Positions 43,689 through 48,706 of a stretch of DNA of 48,706 nt are shown piece by piece. The stretch spans positions 7,828-56,533 of the forward strand of contig CAICTM010000614.1 of assembly GCA_903772945.1 (NCBI GenBank), in the 5' to 3' direction. The first letter of the stretch is position 1. Every line of letters begins with the position of its first letter. Source of the DNA: Seminavis robusta. Lineage: Eukaryota; Bacillariophyta; Bacillariophyceae; Naviculales; Naviculaceae. The translations under genes and the position numbers were made by a program. Under the pieces are notes generated by a model that worked only from the letters and a program-made list of their open reading frames with translations, ran no database searches and was not told the DNA's origin.

Positions 43689-44325
43689 CGTCGAAGAGTA
43701 AAGATAGATAGATAGAAGAGAGTCGAATTGAGTAACGGAGATAGATAGCGTCGAGTAGTAGGCAAATAATGAAGAGAGTCAGTCAGTCGAAATGAAGATC
43801 GAATGGCAAATAATGAGTGAGGATCGAGCCGTAGGTTCCGGTACGGATTGTACGTGTCGATTCATTCGAAGCTCGAAATCCTCGAGCTCGAAGCTGGAAG
43901 CAACGCATGCATCCAACGCTAGCCTACCTTCGATCCCGTGAAGGCGTCCATACTTTACACGTTCCGAGAAGAGTCTCCGATTGCTGAGAACACTCTCCGC
44001 TTGTTGATCAATACTTTGCCCTTGAACGAACCGTCTTCCAAGATCAATCGCACGTGGTTCTCTAACAAAGAAAAGTCAACAAGCACGTGAATCAATGTGT
44101 TTCAATATTCTGCCAACTCGTGTTGCCGTTGACTCGGAACTGAAGTTGACAGTCGATCGAAGAAGAAAAGGCTCGAAGCTGAAAGGCTCGAAGTCGAAAC
44201 TGTCGACACTCTCACAAATTCTCTCATCAGCCTTCGAAAAAGCGAAGCTCTGGCATTTTCCTCGATCTTTCTTCCTTGCTCTCTTCAATCTTTCTTCCTT
44301 GACCTTGCTTGCTCTCTCTTTGACC
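43689..44325. promoter_or_regulatory. Divergent intergenic region shared by two genes
   Basis: 637 bp between two divergent start codons (43688 minus, 44326 plus). It contains GATA-rich microsatellite-like words near the minus-strand gene (43703-43750) and repeated TCGAAGCTCGAAG-type words near 43870-43900 and 44155-44200. A T/C-rich tract (44265-44320) precedes the plus-strand start. Confidence 0.5.
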
Positions 44326-45310
44326 ATGGCGTCCCGCAATCGTAAAAAGCAGCAAGGCCGTCGCCGTCAAGACAACCGTCAAGACGAACAGCTCTTCGGA
44401 ACCTACGTCAGCGAAGATGGGCCTGTGCGTTGGAGCGACATTTGTGAGTCTTTGTGTGAGCGTGGAACGAAACCGTACCCATCCAGATTGTCGCCTCATC
44501 ATTGTTTTCATTTGTCCTGTTATGTTTGCATATGTGTCTTTCGATTCCGACGACGCGAAGCTAGCCCTCAAGCGTACATGGTTCAATAAAAATGGAGACG
44601 ATCTTGGAACCGACGAAATCAAGTTCAAGACCAAAGCGGAATACGTAGCTCATGCGCGCAAACTCGTGGAGCTTGAAAGCTTCGAGAGTAGCCAAGCCGC
44701 CGCAGCAGCCAACACCGACCGTCACAGAGTCGTCAACGAACGAGCCCTCGGAAGAGTCAACGACATTTGTAAGACTTGGGCGAACACTCCGAAGCAATGG
44801 TTCTTGGAAGCGGAATTCCCCAACATGCCAAAATATTTGATTGCAGATGCAAACGCGAGGATGGATGAAGCCACCGGTGAGGTCCTCAAGACTGTCTCCC
44901 AATGTATCTTTGTCACAGTGCAGGAAGTTACGGCGATGATGGAACAGCTTGAGAAGGAGATCAAGGCATCGGCCAAGCCCAAGCCCAAGCCCAAGGCAAT
45001 GGACACGTCCAAGGCCGCGGCCTCGAAAAGGATTATGGACTTCATCCACAGCACCAACCTCCTTAAGAAAGAGGCCAGCGACGATGACAGCGTTGAAGTC
45101 GATGACAAGTGGAAGGATGTTGATGTCTCCATGGAAACTGTCAAGACTCCCGGCAATGCCAACAAGTCTGTGGATGAATCGATGGCTTCTTCTGAGGATA
45201 CTAGTGTCGGTTTCTCTGTCATCCAGGAAAAGTTTGGAGGCGCCAATCTCAACGATGACTCCGACTCCGATGAGGGTACATACCAGAAAGGATTGTCCCA
45301 GATGCACTGA
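44326..45310 (+). CDS. Spliced gene of unknown function with acidic C-terminus
   Basis: Starts ATG 44326 in a CC-ATGG context (MASRNRKKQQGRRRQDNRQ). Exon 1 reaches about 44443, where a GTGAGT donor follows TYVSEDGPVRWSDI. The 3' part is one open frame to a stop at 45310, clearly coding from VSFDSDDAKLALKRTWF (about 44545). The acceptor is not resolved: the only nearby AGs give phase problems or keep an odd hydrophobic stretch. Segments: KNGDDLGTDEIKFKTKAEY; a helical middle (ALGRVNDICKTWANTPKQWF); a KPKPKPK hinge; and an acidic, Ser-rich tail (DDDSVEVDD, NDDSDSDEG). Possibly a nuclear or chaperone-binding protein, but no family is recognised. No disabling mutation seen in the long exon. Confidence 0.65.
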
Positions 45311-46023
45311 ATTCCGAAGAGGCTGAAGAGTGAGTCGGCTCCATCGTGAATTGTTGCTGTTGTTGCTTGTTGTCGTGATGCGCTCATCTCTTCTTCTCTC
45401 TTCTTCTCTCTACCAGACATCGGTGCTGTTCCTGCTGATGTTGACTGCTTATTGTAGCTGTGTGTGGGTGCTGCTCCAGATCCTTCATTCCTGTGTTGCC
45501 TTGGCCATGGACGCCATTGTCCTCCTGTTGTGGCTTGTCTTCGATACAAGCTGCTGCTTGGTGTTGGTGCTGCTGTTGGTGGTGTGAGTCGACTATCCTC
45601 AACCCTAACGTGCAAAATATCGACGGTTGAAGTTGATGTCTTAGTGAGATTTATTTAGCTATATAAAAAACTAGAGTGTGACTGGCCGACTTTCCTCCGT
45701 GTTATTTGTTAGTAATAGAATCCAAGCCTCTCTGAACCCAATGTGGGGGCTCTGGGGGCCCTTACCTATTACACTGTACCGGTACGAGCTCTCATTCAAG
45801 AGCTTCTCAAGGCTGTTCTCCAAGAGCTCACTGGACTGTGACTCAAAAACTTGATACCGCCTCTCATTCGAGTTTGACCCGTCCGGGCGACCAATACTTT
45901 GAATGAGCTCACCATCTTTTACCCTCGTTGCTGTATGGAAGTTGCATTGAGATCGTTCCTGTCGTCCACAGCACCGTCTCCATAATCCTGTGGCCAACTT
46001 CGTGTCGTCGTCGTAAGCTTTCA
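45311..46023. other. Intergenic, T/G-rich at start
   Basis: 3' region of the preceding gene, with TTGCTG-type runs at 45350-45580. A minus-strand frame (46024-45671) is open but joins no clear gene. Nothing firm. Confidence 0.35.
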
Positions 46024-46369
46024 ACTATAGACAATAACGGCTGTTAAGTCACGTACAATAGCTTTGTAATGGTACACTACAAAGCCAACCATTCGAGATC
46101 TTCTCTCGTTGCATCCAAACCAACATATACTTACAACTCTCATCCGCATACCGGTGGAGATTGCTTCCTACGGAAGCATATTGCTGATCCGAGGCAGGTA
46201 TATATACCGGTGTAGGTTCTTTTGAAACATACAGGGAGGACACGAAAGAGGTCCTATGGCAAGGTGAAGTGGGGATCAGGTCTTGAGGTTGAGAAAGAGT
46301 ACTAACGGTACGAGAAGATTGATTGGCAATTGGCAGCATACAGCAACATTTTGACGCTGCAGATCTCAT
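45900..46369 (-). CDS. Possible two-exon hypothetical gene
   Basis: ATG at 46369 opens a frame (MRSAASKCCCMLPIANQSSR) to a good GTAAGT donor at 46134. An acceptor CTATAG at 46025 lets the frame continue in phase for about 38 codons (RIMETVLWTTGTISMQ) to a TGA near 45910. A Ser-rich, featureless product. Supported only by the splice sites, so weak. Confidence 0.25.
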
Positions 46370-46544
46370 CAGGTCCTATCTCATCACATTGACATGTCTA
46401 TACCAGTGAAAGGCTTCCTCTTCCGCGCTCACAGGCTGTCGTAAATCAATTCTAATAGCTGGATGGTTCACAATAGCCACCGCTTGGGCTTACGCTCACT
46501 TTGTTTGACACGACCCTACAGAACGGTTTCTCTCACCGATTGCC

Positions 46545-46872
46545 GTCTCGCCTTTATACTTCGACGCAGTTGGGATTACCTTTGTTGGACCAAACGAGAA
46601 ACAGAAAGACGATACCAAAGTGTGACCTGAACCTCCATCCATTCAACATTTCAACGACGACATGGGTCCATTGGACTTCAGACTTTGGAGGAGCTTTCCC
46701 TCAGTCTTCGTCAAGGGTCGTCTCGCCTTTCTACTATTACCTTTGTTGGACCAAACGAGAAACAGAAAGACGATACCAAAGTGTGACCTGAACCTCCATC
46801 CACTCAACATTCAACGACTACATGGATCCATTGGATTGAAGACTTTGGAGGAGCTTTCCGTCATTCTTTGTC
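46545..46872. repeat. Tandem duplication, ~174-bp period
   Basis: CGTCTCGCCTTT begins at 46545 and again at 46719. Both units contain TTACCTTTGTTGGACCAAAC, AGACGATACCAAAGTGTGAC and GACTTTGGAGGAGCTTTCC in order. The second lacks about ten bases after the first motif and has scattered substitutions. Each unit contains short open frames, but I see no gene. Confidence 0.85.
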
Positions 46873-48484
46873 CCGCAGCCAACTACAAGGCCAGCAAAAC
46901 CTAGAACAGGGCTAAGGTGCTACACACAGAAGGCCAGCAAAACCCAGCAAACAATGCCACAGAGCCCTGGGAAGACCTTCCAGATCCCAAGACCAACGAG
47001 AATTCGTCCCACAAAGGGGTGATCAATCCCGAAGATTCAGACAGAACGACTACAGAGATCTACATCCAATTTCTTCGGCTGATGGATCGGAGCTGAAATC
47101 CCACACGATCTTGATAATACACACGGAAGCATAGCAACAATAACCATCAAACTATTGGGGCAAACAAATATTGGTCGTCACTGCCGCTCTTCGTGCCGGT
47201 ACACCCCAGTCGCCCGAACATCCCATTCGTTGGAACTTCCCGGCTGAACCTCTCACCAACACGAAGCGCTTGGTACAAGCAGAGTCGAGTCGATAAACAA
47301 AACTTTAATCAACTCAGACCAATCCATTCAACAGGCATTCAGCCAGAGGCAGCAGATTGTTCGCTTCCGGTCATCACTTTCAGACCCACGCCAAGACAAA
47401 ACGAAGAGCCTGCAAAAACTAACTTCAAGCGGGCAGCGAACGGTCGCTCGTACGTCGAAGAAAACCATTCAAACACCTTCGTCCCGCCCGAGCAGAGCAC
47501 AAAGCTGACTCAACTTTTGCCGCCATTGGTCTCCAATAGTCAAACCCAGAAACTCTCATGTAAATTGAACTGCCATCTCCTGCCGTGATGTTCAAACCAG
47601 CAAAGAAACTCGAGACCTCCCGTCTTTCACACGATCATTTTCGTTTCTTTCGGAGCATCAACAGCAATAAATCTATTCTAGATCTTGAGTTGACTAAAGC
47701 CCTCTGCTGTTTCCTGCTTGGAAGTCTGAGGTGGCTCTTGCTTCAAGTTGATTGCTGCTCAACAACCTGAGTGGATCTCTGAAGTTTTGCATTGATATGA
47801 CTGCACGGCGGTCCTTTCCTGCATGGGAGACCTTTCCCGAATGAAACACGCAAGGCTTTTCGGTCTTAGGCGGAGTCGAGTCGGGCCTGTTTGTTCCCGC
47901 TCTGAAAGATTCAAGTCTAGCTGGGATGTTGAGGAATTGCAAGCAGCAGGCTGTCTCGGACCAGCTCAAGCGCACCGGCACCAAATCTATCTCGTCCTCG
48001 TCCCGCACGCAGCTTCAGGACAGCCAGCACCGACTTTTCGCTGCGCGCAGCCCGCTGCAACTCAGATCATGATCCAAAGCTTGACGTCGAGATGGTGGGT
48101 CTTCGGTGTGGGATATTGGTAAGTGCCGACTTGCGGATCTCAGCTCTCTTGCATGCCGAGACCCAAACCAAAGGATCAAAACGAGTGAAGCAAACGACTC
48201 ATGCGCCTCTCCTGCGGTTGCCCAAGCCAGCTGAGGTTCATTTATTCAGGTAGATACCTCGACCCCGAACTCGTCTTTGGTAGAGTTGAGATGAGAATGG
48301 ATGTTGAGCTCCCCCGACCTTCGATATTGGGAAATGTTCACAATGTGACGGGACAAGGTGTTGGCGAGAGAAATGAGGCCTTTCTTGCCCGCTCTCAACG
48401 CAAGAAGCCATCATCATGCCTTGACCTGACATGACCCGCAGCTCCGGGCCGCCCCCACTGTTTGTTCGCTTGAGGACAAGGCGA
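46873..48484. other. Gene-free stretch upstream of the kinase 3' end
   Basis: Several short frames on both strands show no motif or splice support. It probably includes the 3' flank of the kinase gene. Nothing else seen. Confidence 0.4.
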
Positions 48485-48706
48485 TTACGCCTCGTCCTCC
48501 AACTCTTGCAAGATGGCTTCGAGCCGAGATCGAGTCTCGCGACTGGTCCATCGTTCTTCCACCGACGGATTCCAAGCTCCTTGCAACAGTTCTTGGATCC
48601 GATCGGGCATGCGAGCCAGTTTCTTGGGGACGCCATCGACCGACGACCGCCGCCGAACCCTGCGGAACGGATGCTGCAGCATGAGCATTTCGTAATAGAT
48701 CAACGC
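48485..48706 (-). CDS. Protein kinase, C-terminal end of catalytic domain (partial, runs off window)
   Basis: Open on the minus strand from the window edge to a TAA at 48485. It reads ALIYYEMLMLQHPFR, a basic linker with VDGVPKKLARMPDRIQELLQ, then GAWNPSVEERWTSRETRSRL and a short acidic end. The first piece fits the helix F/G region (xxYEMLxxxxPF) and the second fits kinase subdomain XI, W-x-P-x(4)-R with the conserved Arg. It is therefore the last ~73 residues of a Ser/Thr- or tyrosine-kinase-like protein. The catalytic HRD and DFG motifs lie outside the window, so subfamily and activity cannot be judged. Confidence 0.75.
   Translation of the reverse strand, partial: ALIYYEMLMLQHPFRRVRRRSSVDGVPKKLARMPDRIQELLQGAWNPSVEERWTSRETRSRLEAILQELEDEA

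Noticed and set aside
1..48706. CRISPR array, bacterial operon or phage
   Set aside because: No regularly spaced direct repeats with unique spacers, no ribosome binding sites; introns and eukaryotic retroelements throughout.

Overview
This window reads as nuclear DNA of a eukaryotic microalga, most likely a diatom. That is an inference. It rests on spliced genes with short introns (78, 93 and 97 nt, GT..AG) and on retroelement types I associate with diatom genomes: a CoDi-like Ty1/copia whose protease begins DRGANGG, RT-RNase H-tyrosine recombinase (DIRS-like) elements, and a non-LTR reverse transcriptase. Nothing is prokaryotic: there are no operons, Shine-Dalgarno sites or CRISPR arrays. 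There are two assembly gaps, 24 N at 14885-14908 and 25 N at 30235-30259.

Layout. 1-20.8 kb is a nest of mobile elements. The reverse transcriptase half of a DIRS-like element (144-1248) is cut off exactly at the first base of a 139-bp LTR (1249-1387). The RNase H and tyrosine recombinase half of the same kind of element, in the same orientation, sits at 15030-16781. Between them lie a spliced minus-strand gene of unknown function (4176-1685), a broken minus-strand transposon-type gene (6180-4602), a heavily mutated plus-strand copia (6180-10790), a nearly perfect 98-bp palindrome (11330-11427), and a minus-strand copia pol with its 142-bp LTR (14642-12376). After the recombinase come two direct terminal repeats (16852-17090, 17553-17770) and a second RT-RNase H element on the minus strand (20817-17718).

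21.1-32.8 kb is the most distinctive part. An intact 1084-codon gene (ORF1, 21096-24350) is followed by a promoter-like spacer and a smaller gene (ORF2, 25118-25903). The end of ORF1, the spacer and ORF2 are repeated at 30260-32796. A third, decayed ORF2 that keeps a different 3' end lies at 28770-30112. Diagnostic sites show these ORF2 copies to be mosaics. A decayed copia (26040-28320) separates the first block from the others.

33-42.6 kb is a graveyard of coding fragments on both strands: a multi-exon coiled-coil gene with a tandemly duplicated exon, zinc-finger-like pieces, a possible Cys/His/Asp hydrolase-like piece, and a truncated non-LTR reverse transcriptase. 42.9-48.7 kb looks like ordinary host genome: an intact divergent pair of spliced genes (43688-42905 minus, 44326-45310 plus), a weak spliced gene model, a 174-bp tandem duplication, and the 3' end of a protein kinase gene leaving the window at 48706.

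Most host-like genes here have no function I can name. Their interest lies in structure: intact versus broken copies, duplication breakpoints, and short insertions with target-site duplications.
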